From contig JAPLGZ010000172.1 in NCBI GenBank assembly GCA_026389895.1, positions 1 to 38,222 on the forward strand: DNA of 38,222 bases. Reading direction: 5' to 3'. This DNA is from Chloroflexota bacterium (GTDB lineage Bacteria; Chloroflexota; Anaerolineae; Caldilineales; Caldilineaceae). The position numbers and the translations under genes are program-made. The notes under the pieces were generated by a model. That model had not been told where the DNA came from, made no database searches, and saw only the letters and a program-made list of their open reading frames with translations. Shown here one piece after another: positions 8,354 through 15,888 of the stretch; the stretch's first letter is position 1, and the number at the start of each line of letters is the position of its first letter.

Positions 8354-8415
8354 TTGTTCACATCCACCATTTGTAAAATTGTTCACATTCCACCATTTGT
8401 ATTCCAACACTTGTA
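8354..8415 (+). repeat. Tandem direct repeats just upstream of the SBP gene
   Basis: Two nearly identical 22-23-nt units (8354-8375 and 8379-8401; TTGTTCACAT, then CCACCATTTGTA; one inserted T in the second) are followed by a shortened third copy, TTCCAACACTTGTA (8402-8415). The spacing is about 25 nt. The array ends directly before the Shine-Dalgarno AAAGGAGA. It could be tandem operator half-sites or a 5'-leader element; neither can be decided from sequence alone. Confidence 0.6.
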
Positions 8416-8430
8416 AAAGGAGAATTGCAT

Positions 8431-10194
8431 ATGCGTAAACTGAGGAAACTCAGCGCTTTTCACGCAATTAGTCTGATCGCCCTGTTGTCTATGGTGATCA
8501 CGGCCTGCGTACCAGCGACAGCGCCCGGTGGCGCGCCAGCGGCAGCTACCCCTGCCGCCGCAGCCGAAGCCGGCAGTAAAGTGCTAAAAATCTTGTACTG
8601 GCAGGCGCCCACCATCTTGAACCCCCACCAGGCCACCGGCACCAAGGACTTCGATGCCGCCAGTGTCATCCTCGAACCGTTAGCGCGTTACAGCGAGAAG
8701 GATGAACTTATCCCTTACTTGGCCGCTGAAATTCCCACCCTAGAGAACGGTGGGGTTGCAAAGGATGGTCTCAGCGTTACCTGGAAGCTCAAAACAGGCG
8801 TCAAGTGGTCGGATGGCTCCGATTTCACCGCGGATGATGTAGTCTTTACCTATACGTATTGCTCCACTAAAGAGACCGCCTGTGTTAACACGGCCAATTA
8901 TGATCCAATCAAGACCGTCGAAGCTGTTGATCCGAACACGGTAAAGATCACTTGGAAAGAGACAAATCCTGATCCCTATGTCTCCTTTGTCAGCTATACC
9001 GGCATGATCATTCAGAAGAAGCAATTTGAAAAATGCGCCGGCGCCACAGCCATTACAGATAAGGATTGTCAGGCGGCCAACCTGGCACCGATCGGCACCG
9101 GGGCCTACAAGCTGAAAGAATTCAAACCCGGTGATGTTGTAACCTACGTGCGCAATGAAGCCTACCGCGATGTGGCGAATGTCTATTTCGACACGGTTGA
9201 AATCAAGGGTGGTGGCGACGCTACTTCCGCAGCCCGCGCCGTCTGCGAGACGGGCGAAGTTGATTATGCCTGGAACTTGCAGGTGCAGAAGGCTGTGCTT
9301 GAACCAATTTTGGCTGCTGGTAAATGCGATGCCGTGGCCGGTGGCTCGTTTGGGGTTGAGCGTCTAGAGCTTAATTTCTCCAATCCCGACCCAGCCTTGG
9401 GCGACAAGCGCTCCGAACCGGATCAACCACACCCAGCTTTCAGCGATTTGCGGGTGCGCCAGGCGATCAATAAAGCCATCGACCGCAAAGCGATCGCCGA
9501 CCAACTCTATGGTCCGACAGGTTCGCCGACCTGCAATATCATGGTGTCGCCAGTCGCCGTCAATTCACCCAATACCAAATGCGACCGTGATGTAGAAGGC
9601 GCCAAGAAATTGTTGGATGAGGCCGGCTGGACAGTCGGCAGTGACGGTATTCGCGAGAAAGATGGCAAGAAGCTTGAACTTTTGTATCAAACTTCGATCA
9701 ACCCATTACGGCAAGGTGAGCAGGCCATCATCAAGGCAAATCTCGCCGAAGTTGGCATCACCGCCAATCTCAAATCTGTGGATGCAGGTGTCTTCTTTGG
9801 TGGCGACCCCGGCAACCCCGATACGCTGAACAAGTTCTATGCCGATCTTCAGATGTTTACCAACAGCCCTTCTAGCCCTGTCGCCATCGGATATCTGAGC
9901 GGCTGGCTCTGTTCTAAAGTAGACAGCGCAGAAAACAAGTGGCAAGCCGGCAACGATCAGCGCTATTGCAACAAAGATTTTGATGCGCTTTATGCCAAAT
10001 TTGTCAGTGAACTCGATCCGGCAAAGAGCAATGAGCTGGCGATCCAACTCAATGACTTTTTGATCAATGATGTGGCAGTTATTCCGTTGATCAACCGCGT
10101 CACGCCTTCGGGCAAGCTCAAGAATCTGGAGGGCCCAACCTACAATACGTTTGATTCAAACCTCTGGAACATCGCTACCTGGAAGCGTAATTAA
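8431..10194 (+). CDS. ABC transporter substrate-binding protein, family 5
   Basis: A 587-residue extracellular solute-binding lipoprotein of the peptide/nickel (DppA/OppA, SBP_bac_5) family. The signal peptide MRKLRKLSAFHAISLIALLS leads to the lipobox VITAC, followed by an Ala/Pro-rich linker. Family features include LKIxxWQAPTILNPHQATGTKD, the WKLKTGVKWSDGSDFTADDV motif, TGAYKLKEFKPGDVV, and LRVRQAINKAIDRKAIADQLYG. Start taken as ATG 8431 with AAAGGAGA 7 nt upstream; an in-frame TTG at 8425 is less likely. It contains several cysteines (for example YCSTKETACVN) that may form disulphides. The ligand is probably a peptide or other oligomer, not deducible further. Two permeases follow after an intergenic hairpin. 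Confidence 0.93.
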   Translation: MRKLRKLSAFHAISLIALLSMVITACVPATAPGGAPAAATPAAAAEAGSKVLKILYWQAPTILNPHQATGTKDFDAASVILEPLARYSEKDELIPYLAAEIPTLENGGVAKDGLSVTWKLKTGVKWSDGSDFTADDVVFTYTYCSTKETACVNTANYDPIKTVEAVDPNTVKITWKETNPDPYVSFVSYTGMIIQKKQFEKCAGATAITDKDCQAANLAPIGTGAYKLKEFKPGDVVTYVRNEAYRDVANVYFDTVEIKGGGDATSAARAVCETGEVDYAWNLQVQKAVLEPILAAGKCDAVAGGSFGVERLELNFSNPDPALGDKRSEPDQPHPAFSDLRVRQAINKAIDRKAIADQLYGPTGSPTCNIMVSPVAVNSPNTKCDRDVEGAKKLLDEAGWTVGSDGIREKDGKKLELLYQTSINPLRQGEQAIIKANLAEVGITANLKSVDAGVFFGGDPGNPDTLNKFYADLQMFTNSPSSPVAIGYLSGWLCSKVDSAENKWQAGNDQRYCNKDFDALYAKFVSELDPAKSNELAIQLNDFLINDVAVIPLINRVTPSGKLKNLEGPTYNTFDSNLWNIATWKRN

Positions 10195-10203
10195 TTCGTG
10201 AAT

Positions 10204-10277
10204 CAGTAGGGCAGTGGGGCAGTAAGGCAGTGAGTCATTTCATTAACTTACTGCTCTACTGTCCTACTGCCCCACTG
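10204..10277 (+). repeat. Intercistronic hairpin made of 8-bp repeats
   Basis: The left arm (10204-10235) is four 8-mers each beginning CAGT; the right arm (10246-10277) is four 8-mers each ending ACTG. The arms pair imperfectly (about 26 of 32, with G-U pairs possible) around a 10-nt loop. It lies between the binding-protein and permease genes. In many ABC operons a hairpin at this position stabilises the upstream mRNA and lowers permease expression. There is no terminal T-run, so complete termination is unlikely. Confidence 0.7.
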
Positions 10278-10311
10278 TCTAATCTGTTCTCTTCTCCTAA
10301 GGAGCCGATCG

Positions 10312-11271
10312 ATGTCCCAATATATTCTGCGGCGGGTGTTGATCTCGATCCCGACATTACTTGTGATCAGTTTTATTATTTTTGCGGTGTTAGCACTTGC
10401 TCCTGGTGATCCACTGGCCCAATTTGCCGTTAACCCCGCCATTCCAGAGTCAACACGCCAATTGATCCGTCAACAACTAGGCATTGATCAACCCTGGCAT
10501 ATCCGCTATGTAAAGTGGGTCATCGCCATGTTCCAAGGCAACTGGGGTTTTTCTTTTCAAACCAAGGCCCCCGTAATCGATTTGATCTGGCAGCGCTTGC
10601 CCCAGACGTTGCAAGTAGTCGGTGTTGCCTATATCCTCGCCATTCTGCTCGCCATTCCGATAGGCATCATCTCGGCGGTGCGGCAATATTCCTTCTTCGA
10701 CCAAGTCGCCACTTTTTTCGCATTTATCGGTTTCTCGGTGCCCTCATTTTTTACCGGCTTATTGTTAATGCTGGTCTTTGCCATTGGTCTTCACTGGTTT
10801 CCCATTGTCTATAGTTCAACCTTGGAGATCACCAACTGGAGTAGCTTTGTGCTACAAATCCGCCAAATGACGTTGCCCGTTGCCGTATTGGTTGTCCAAC
10901 AGACGGCGGCACTCACCCGCTTTATGCGTTCATCCATGCTCGACAATCTGCCGCTTGAATATGTGCGGACAGCACGCGCCAAAGGGCTGGCGGAACGAGT
11001 GGTGGTGCTACGCCATGTGGTGACAAACAGCCTGATCCCAGTGGTAACCCTGATCGCGCTGGGCATTCCGACCATCTTTGCTGGCGCGATTATTACCGAG
11101 AATTTGTTTCGGGTGAATGGGTTGGGCCAACTGTTGATCACGGCGATTCAAAACTCCGACACACCAGTCGTGATGGCGCTCACTTTTATCTTCGCGGTGC
11201 TCACTGTAACCTTCAATCTGGTCGCAGATGTACTCTATGGCGTGCTCGACCCACGCGTGCGATATAATTAA
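10312..11271 (+). CDS. ABC transporter permease, DppB/OppB family
   Basis: A 319-residue inner-membrane permease with about six transmembrane helices. It has the N-terminal signature MSQYILRRVLISIPTLLVIS and the EAA loop that docks the ATPase (EYVRTARAKGLAERVVVLRHVVTNSLIP), followed by GAIITENLF and the DPRVRY C-terminus typical of DppB. Start ATG 10312 has AAGGAG 7 nt upstream. It would form the translocation channel with the permease encoded 29 nt downstream. No ATP-binding subunit is encoded nearby, so ATPases must come from elsewhere or from outside the window. Confidence 0.95.
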   Translation: MSQYILRRVLISIPTLLVISFIIFAVLALAPGDPLAQFAVNPAIPESTRQLIRQQLGIDQPWHIRYVKWVIAMFQGNWGFSFQTKAPVIDLIWQRLPQTLQVVGVAYILAILLAIPIGIISAVRQYSFFDQVATFFAFIGFSVPSFFTGLLLMLVFAIGLHWFPIVYSSTLEITNWSSFVLQIRQMTLPVAVLVVQQTAALTRFMRSSMLDNLPLEYVRTARAKGLAERVVVLRHVVTNSLIPVVTLIALGIPTIFAGAIITENLFRVNGLGQLLITAIQNSDTPVVMALTFIFAVLTVTFNLVADVLYGVLDPRVRYN

Positions 11272-11300
11272 TGGTCCGTTAGCTTTTAGGCGAGGCGTGT

Positions 11301-12284
11301 ATGACTCAAGCAAACCAGGCAATTAACCCGCGAGTGACTAGCCCTGCCGAGGCGCGCATCCAACAACAATCGGCGGCAGATCTGGCGAGTGTGTTGTCGA
11401 AAAAACCGCGGACACTTTGGGGGGACGCCTGGCGGCGCTTCCGCCATCATCGCGTGGCCATGATTGGCGCGACGGTGCTTCTGATCTTCATTATTGCGTC
11501 GATCTTTGGGCCCATTCTCTACAAAGTAAACCCAGAGGCGCTTGATGCAGTCAACCTTTTAAGTAAACCGCTGACGCCTGGTCATCTATTAGGCACAGAC
11601 GAAATTGGCCACGACTTATTGGCGCGGGCATTCTTTGGCGGACGGATTTCGATTGCCGTGGGTTTTGTCGCCATGTTGATTGCTGTTTCGCTGGGCTCGC
11701 TGGTTGGTGCACTGGCCGGTTTCTTTGGCGGTAAGCTCGATCAACTCCTGATGCGCACCACTGATCTTTTTCTTTCACTGCCCCAACTACCCCTCTTATT
11801 GTTGACAGTCTATCTCTTTCGCGATCCAGTCACCAAGGCACTCGGGCCTGAAAAGGGTATTTTTATCATCGTAGTGGTGATGATCGGCGCGTTAGCATGG
11901 ATGTCGACGGCACGGATTGTCCGCGCGTCGTTTCTCTCACTCAAACGCAAAGAATTTGTAGAGGCGGCAGTGGGGCTAGGTGTGAATGAACGGTCGATTA
12001 TGTTTCGGCATATTCTGCCCAATGCCCTCAGCCCCATCATTGTCGCAGCCACGCTGGAAGTGGGCAATGCGATTATTACAGAATCTACGCTCTCTTTCCT
12101 CGGCGTCGGCTTTCCCCCAGATACACCGACTTGGGGTCGCCTAGTAACTGACGGCAGCCAATTTCTCCAAGCAGCCCCCTGGCTGGCGATTGTGCCCGGA
12201 GTGTTAATTTTCCTCACTGTACTTAGCATCAACTTCATGGGTGATGGCTTGCGTGACGCTTTAGATCCACGCCAGCGCCAGTAA
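11301..12284 (+). CDS. ABC transporter permease, DppC/OppC family
   Basis: A 327-residue partner permease. A cytoplasmic N-terminus (about 45 residues) precedes a first transmembrane helix and the OppC N-terminal region (WRRFRHHRVAMIGATVLLIF). Then come LLGTDEIGHDLLARAFFGGRISI, the EAA motif (EFVEAAVGLGVNERSIMFRHILPN), TESTLSFLGVGFPPDTPTWG and the GDGLRDALDPR C-terminus, all family hallmarks. The start has only a weak upstream purine stretch (GGCGAGGCG). It forms a heterodimer with the preceding permease. A DUF402 gene begins 2 nt after its stop, indicating cotranscription and perhaps translational coupling. Confidence 0.95.
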   Translation: MTQANQAINPRVTSPAEARIQQQSAADLASVLSKKPRTLWGDAWRRFRHHRVAMIGATVLLIFIIASIFGPILYKVNPEALDAVNLLSKPLTPGHLLGTDEIGHDLLARAFFGGRISIAVGFVAMLIAVSLGSLVGALAGFFGGKLDQLLMRTTDLFLSLPQLPLLLLTVYLFRDPVTKALGPEKGIFIIVVVMIGALAWMSTARIVRASFLSLKRKEFVEAAVGLGVNERSIMFRHILPNALSPIIVAATLEVGNAIITESTLSFLGVGFPPDTPTWGRLVTDGSQFLQAAPWLAIVPGVLIFLTVLSINFMGDGLRDALDPRQRQ

Positions 12285-12286
12285 TT

Positions 12287-12835
12287 GTGAAGCGTAAATT
12301 TTCTGACCGTGCGTCGTGGCCGCGCGTGCTGGCTCGTCGTTTTACGGTAGAATATGTAGATACCGCAGAATTTTGCGGCTATGTCAGCTTACTTTGCCTC
12401 GATCAAGTACGCGAGCCACTCTGGGCGCGTAAAAGTAGCCAGCCGGTCTGCATAGCGGATACCGGTTATGCCTGGCTACAACACTTTCCTGCGCATCAAC
12501 ACCATACGGTCACCACCATGTTTGATGCGCAGGGGGCGATCGTGCAATGGTACATCGACATTTGTAAACAGCAAGGGCTCACCGAAGCGGGCGTCCCCTG
12601 GTTTGATGACCTCTACCTCGATATTATCGTCTTGCCCTCTGGCACCATTGAAATCTTTGATGCAGATGAACTTGATCAGGCATTGGAGGCCAATATCATT
12701 ACGCAGGCCGACCATCACGCTGCCTGGGCCGAGGTCAATCGACTAGTCGCCCTGCTGCCGCACAATTTTCCGCTCCTCCATCTAAGCACAAGCCACTATC
12801 GACAGTTGCTCAAACAAGTGATAACTTTGTTGTAA
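12287..12835 (+). CDS. DUF402 family protein
   Basis: A 182-residue protein starting at GTG, 2 nt after the permease stop. Residues about 75-160 carry the DUF402 core: WYIDI, an acidic stretch FDDLYLDIIV, then TIEIFDADELDQAL. Family members (for example FomD and nucleoside-diphosphate/RNA phosphatase-like proteins) are metal-dependent phosphate-ester hydrolases that bind the metal through such Asp/Glu residues, which are present here. The substrate is unknown. Placement at the end of an ABC uptake operon is unusual and may be incidental. Confidence 0.8.
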   Translation: MKRKFSDRASWPRVLARRFTVEYVDTAEFCGYVSLLCLDQVREPLWARKSSQPVCIADTGYAWLQHFPAHQHHTVTTMFDAQGAIVQWYIDICKQQGLTEAGVPWFDDLYLDIIVLPSGTIEIFDADELDQALEANIITQADHHAAWAEVNRLVALLPHNFPLLHLSTSHYRQLLKQVITLL

Positions 12836-12946
12836 TTTCGTTTAACCAGGGAGGACATTGGTTGCACGCCGTGGTGTTGCCCTTGCGTGAGACGTTACTG
12901 CGTCTGCAACAATGCAATGAAGAGTCTTCAAAGACACGGGAGATAA

Positions 12947-13465
12947 ATGGCAACATCAAACGCACATGATAGACCGCCTTCCATGCTTCGCCCCGCCACT
13001 CCGTCCGATACGTCTGCTTTAATCGTCCTTGCTATCGCTACAGGAATGTTTCTTCCGCACGAGGTCGAACCCTTGCAGGCGGTGTTCGATGACTTTCACG
13101 CCGAGCCTTTAAGAGTCGACCAACGGATCGAGGTATGGGCCGACGACCCCAGCGGCCCGCCAGTCGGAATGGTGTACTTTAGCCTCAACCCCATGTCTGA
13201 CCGGACGTGGGACCTCTGGATGATCGCGGTCGCCCCAGAGCGCCAAGATCAGGGCATCGGCAGCGAGCTAGTAAGGTTCACCGAGGCATATATCCGCGCA
13301 AGCGGTGGCCGCTTGCTGCTCATCGACACAAGTTCTCTACCCAAATACGATGCGACCCGCGCGTTCTACAGCAAACACGGGTATGACGAGGTCGCCCGCA
13401 TCCCAGATTTCTACACGGACGGGGATAGCAAGGTAATCTATGCAAAGCGCATAGCACAAGGGTAA
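12947..13465 (+). CDS. GNAT family N-acetyltransferase
   Basis: A 172-residue acetyl-CoA-dependent acetyltransferase. The acetyl-CoA-binding motif A is seen in LWMIAVAPERQDQGIGSELVRF (V-x-P-x4-Q-x2-G-x-G), and the C-terminal ATRAFYSKHGYDEVARIPDFY is the usual beta-strand/helix ending. The acceptor substrate is unknown. ATG 12947 is preceded by GGGAGATAA; an internal Met at 12983 is possible. G+C and codon use look somewhat higher than in neighbouring genes (for example runs of GAC/GCC), which may indicate acquisition. It is transcribed toward the shared terminator at 13483-13526. Confidence 0.9.
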   Translation: MATSNAHDRPPSMLRPATPSDTSALIVLAIATGMFLPHEVEPLQAVFDDFHAEPLRVDQRIEVWADDPSGPPVGMVYFSLNPMSDRTWDLWMIAVAPERQDQGIGSELVRFTEAYIRASGGRLLLIDTSSLPKYDATRAFYSKHGYDEVARIPDFYTDGDSKVIYAKRIAQG

Positions 13466-13482
13466 GTTTTGATTAGCTTATT

Positions 13483-13526
13483 AAAATAAGACCACCCATC
13501 ATCATTGTGATAGGTGGTCTTATTTT
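13483..13526. terminator. Bidirectional terminator between GNAT gene and sodA
   Basis: AAAATAAGACCACC (13483-13496) is perfectly complementary to 13513-13526. The 16-nt loop can pair further (ATCA/TGAT). A-runs and T-runs flank the G/C core on both strands, so the hairpin can terminate the convergent genes on either side. Confidence 0.88.
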
Positions 13527-13550
13527 GAATATATCCGATTTTATTCTAAC

Positions 13551-14165
13551 TTACTTCTTCGCAGCTGCGGCGTAATTCTTGGCAACGGCGTCCCAGTTCA
13601 CGGTATTCCACCAAGCGGTCAAATAATCTGGGCGGCGATTTTGATAGTTCAGATAGTAGGCATGTTCCCAAACGTCTACACCCAAGATTGGCGTATCCCA
13701 TTGTGACAGTGGGCTATCTTGGTTAGGCAGGCTATAAGCATCCAGGCTACCATCTGCTTTGACGACCAGCCACGACCAACCGCTACCAAAGCGTGTGGCG
13801 CCATTCTTGTTAATGGTCTCTTTCAGCGTAGCCAGGCTGCCAAATTTCTGATTGATCGCATCGGCCAGCGCACCGGTGGGCTCACCGCCCCCGTTGGGGC
13901 CCATGATGTTCCAGAACAACGTATGGTTGTGGTGTCCGCCACCGTTATTCTGCACCGCAGCTTTCTTGTCAGCTGGCACTTTGCTCAGGTCGCTCAGAAT
14001 TTCCTCAATGCTCATGTTTTCGAGTGGCGTACCAGCAACAGCCGCGTTCAAGTTGGTGACATAAGCATTGTGATGCTTGTCGTGATGGATCTCCATCGTG
14101 CGGGCATCAATCGATGGTTCGAGTGCATTGTTGGCATAAGGTAGGGGTGGTAATGTGAAAGCCAT
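13551..14165 (-). CDS. sodA: Superoxide dismutase, Mn/Fe family
   Basis: A 204-residue enzyme converting superoxide to hydrogen peroxide and oxygen in the cytoplasm. All four metal ligands are visible: His27 (EIHHDKHH), His81 ([11 protein letters not shown]), Asp164 and His168 (DVWEHAYYL). [10 protein letters not shown] and the Gln/Asn-rich surroundings suggest the Mn-type, though Fe or cambialistic use cannot be excluded. Length is typical. The start has a strong Shine-Dalgarno (AAGGAGGAAAGC). No signal peptide. It is a single gene with its own upstream region, which contains a 23-bp direct repeat (14254-14300). Confidence 0.97.
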   Translation of the reverse strand: MAFTLPPLPYANNALEPSIDARTMEIHHDKHHNAYVTNLNAAVAGTPLENMSIEEILSDLSKVPADKKAAVQNNGGGHHNHTLFWNIMGPNGGGEPTGALADAINQKFGSLATLKETINKNGATRFGSGWSWLVVKADGSLDAYSLPNQDSPLSQWDTPILGVDVWEHAYYLNYQNRRPDYLTAWWNTVNWDAVAKNYAAAAKK

Positions 14166-14253
14166 GCTTTCCTCCTTGGGTATGGTTTGAAACTACAAGT
14201 CAAAATAAACTGACTAATAAACTATAATCGATCCAAACAGAACCGACGGTGTG

Positions 14254-14300
14254 TAAGTATACAAATTTCACACGCTTTAAGTATACAAACTACAGACGCT
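14254..14300. repeat. 23-bp direct repeat upstream of sodA
   Basis: Two 23-nt units (14254-14276 and 14278-14300), both starting TAAGTATACAAA and ending ACGCT, match at 20 of 23 positions and are separated by one base. Each contains GTATAC, a 6-bp palindrome. They lie about 90-135 nt upstream of the sodA start codon, compatible with tandem regulator sites. Confidence 0.55.
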
Positions 14301-14355
14301 GGCGTCAAACAACGAAGGCAAGGCGATTTGCGATTAGGTCGCTCGGCATAGCGTT

Positions 14356-14459
14356 GATTGACGAGGCAGTCTCGTCGGCCTAGATTTTTCTGCTTTCGAG
14401 ACTTATTTGTCGAAAGCAAAAGCTAGCACATCATCAAGTTAACCTCGTAAATCGTAAAT
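14356..14459. repeat. Hairpin element, copy A (relative of 22931-23047)
   Basis: Begins GATTGACGAG, with a small GACGAG/CTCGTC hairpin (14360-14376). Then comes a larger hairpin with inner stem GCTTTCGA/TCGAAAGC (14392-14399 with 14410-14417), 10-nt loop and outer CTAG/CTAG pairing. It ends with two CGTAAAT heptads (14446-14459). It abuts the phosphoesterase stop codon and may terminate or stabilise that transcript. The arrangement and many bases match the element at 22931-23047, but the inner stem sequence differs with pairing kept. Confidence 0.65.
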
Positions 14460-14463
14460 TAGC

Positions 14464-15585
14464 TCAAGCTTTGACGGTAATCAACGTAATCTGCGGTCGG
14501 GCGCCAAAGCGCAAAGGGATGCCTTCACCGATGCCGCGTGTGATATAGACTTGGGTATTCCCACGCCGCCAATAGCCTGCGACATTGGCCCGCGCCAGAT
14601 ATTGCGCTTGCGTATGGGCCGGCCCCCACAAAGGCAAAACAATCTGACCACCATGCGTGTGCCCTGCCAACACCAGATCAACGGCATCAATCTGCGGGCT
14701 TTCGACAATATCAGGATTATGACTTAACAAAATAACCGGAACATCGATCGGACGGTCGGCAATTGAGTCACCCAAATGGGGTCGCCCCTCCTGCACGTCT
14801 TCGACACCCGCCAGATAGAGGTCAATGCCATCGGCTTCGCCGGGGCGATCATAGAGATGCACGCCACGATTATGCAGAATTTGCATGCCGCAGGCTTGCA
14901 GGGCTTGAATAAGTTTGGTGGGATTGTTTGATCCAGTGCGAATCATGTCGAGCGGTGTGTTGCGGATATAACGGCCAAACCGCCAAAATTGCGAGACCTT
15001 ATTGACCGTTTCTAGCAACAGGGGCCTTGGTTGCCCCTGGCTAAGCGCAGCTTCGCGGTCGCGAAACGTTTGCCACATGCGGGGAATGGCAGAGACCGAG
15101 TCATAATGGGTATAATCGTGATTGCCAAAGACCCCATAGCTGCCGAGACGGGGTTGCGGAATAGCATCCAGCAAGCTCAAGATGTTGGGCAGGCCACTTT
15201 CCAAGTGCCAGAAATCTCCAGTATGGATCAGCAAATCATACTCAAGATCAGCCGTTAGGCGACGAATTTTTTCGATCTTGGCATGTTCACGCCGGTCGCT
15301 CCCTTGAAAATGGGTATCAGACAAATGAAGAATGCGTAGCCCTTGGACAGGGATGCGCCCTTTTGCATTGGGCAAATGAATGGTTAAATGCTCAAAATCT
15401 ATGTTTAATGGCTCATGCCAATAGGCGTAACTAGCCAAGCCCACCCCTAATCCGAAAAACATCCCCAGACCGCTCCACCAGTAAGATCCCTTTTTCTCTG
15501 GCGCAACGGGAGCCTTTTCCACAACGCCATTGCTGGCGCCAGCGAATTGGCTCGTTGGTACATCTGGATCCATTGCTCGTGTCAT
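14464..15585 (-). CDS. Membrane-anchored calcineurin-like metallophosphoesterase
   Basis: 373 residues. An N-terminal cytoplasmic stretch is followed by one transmembrane segment (about residues 36-58, [22 protein letters not shown]). The phosphoesterase domain then shows every metal-binding block: [10 protein letters not shown] (DxH), IHTGDF (GD), GNHDY (GNHD), LLSHNPD and LAGHTHGGQ (GHxH). It resembles YkuE/YaeI-type enzymes that hydrolyse phosphodiesters, possibly of lipids. Start set at ATG 15585, which has GGAG upstream; an upstream in-frame start would add 41 Cys-rich residues unlike the family. It is divergent from transketolase across about 300 nt. Substrate unknown. Confidence 0.88.
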   Translation of the reverse strand: MTRAMDPDVPTSQFAGASNGVVEKAPVAPEKKGSYWWSGLGMFFGLGVGLASYAYWHEPLNIDFEHLTIHLPNAKGRIPVQGLRILHLSDTHFQGSDRREHAKIEKIRRLTADLEYDLLIHTGDFWHLESGLPNILSLLDAIPQPRLGSYGVFGNHDYTHYDSVSAIPRMWQTFRDREAALSQGQPRPLLLETVNKVSQFWRFGRYIRNTPLDMIRTGSNNPTKLIQALQACGMQILHNRGVHLYDRPGEADGIDLYLAGVEDVQEGRPHLGDSIADRPIDVPVILLSHNPDIVESPQIDAVDLVLAGHTHGGQIVLPLWGPAHTQAQYLARANVAGYWRRGNTQVYITRGIGEGIPLRFGARPQITLITVKA

Positions 15586-15888
15586 GAAAACTCCTTTACC
15601 CCAAATATCCGCGTGTAAATCACACCACTCAAAGCTGGGCCACTGTTTATCGCTGCCTTGCCGATTGAACAAAGATTGTATCGTACTGCAAATGCTGAAT
15701 CTGACCAAATGGCGCGCTCACTCATGCTGTGAACTGCCTAAGTTGACAAGGAGGGGTGAACAATAGACAATAAACGGTACAATGATCGAAGTAATACTCA
15801 TGAATCAACCGGATAGAGCAGGTTCACTATCCTTGCTGTTTTGCACCAACCCATCCCTGCCATCACACACTTAAAGCGAGGCGAGTTT
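15586..15888. other. Divergent intergenic region, phosphoesterase / transketolase
   Basis: About 300 nt with no gene. The one promoter-like feature noted is TTGACA (15743-15748) and GACAAT (15766-15771) at 17-nt spacing on the plus strand: a good -35 with a weak -10. This would give transketolase a leader of roughly 110 nt. Confidence 0.4.

Noticed and set aside
8354-8415. Possible CRISPR array
   Set aside because: Only two to three units with 3-nt gaps, no spacer-length intervals and no cas genes in the window.
14222-14419. 65-codon minus-strand frame between phosphoesterase and sodA
   Set aside because: Runs through the hairpin element and direct repeats; residue composition typical of translated non-coding DNA.
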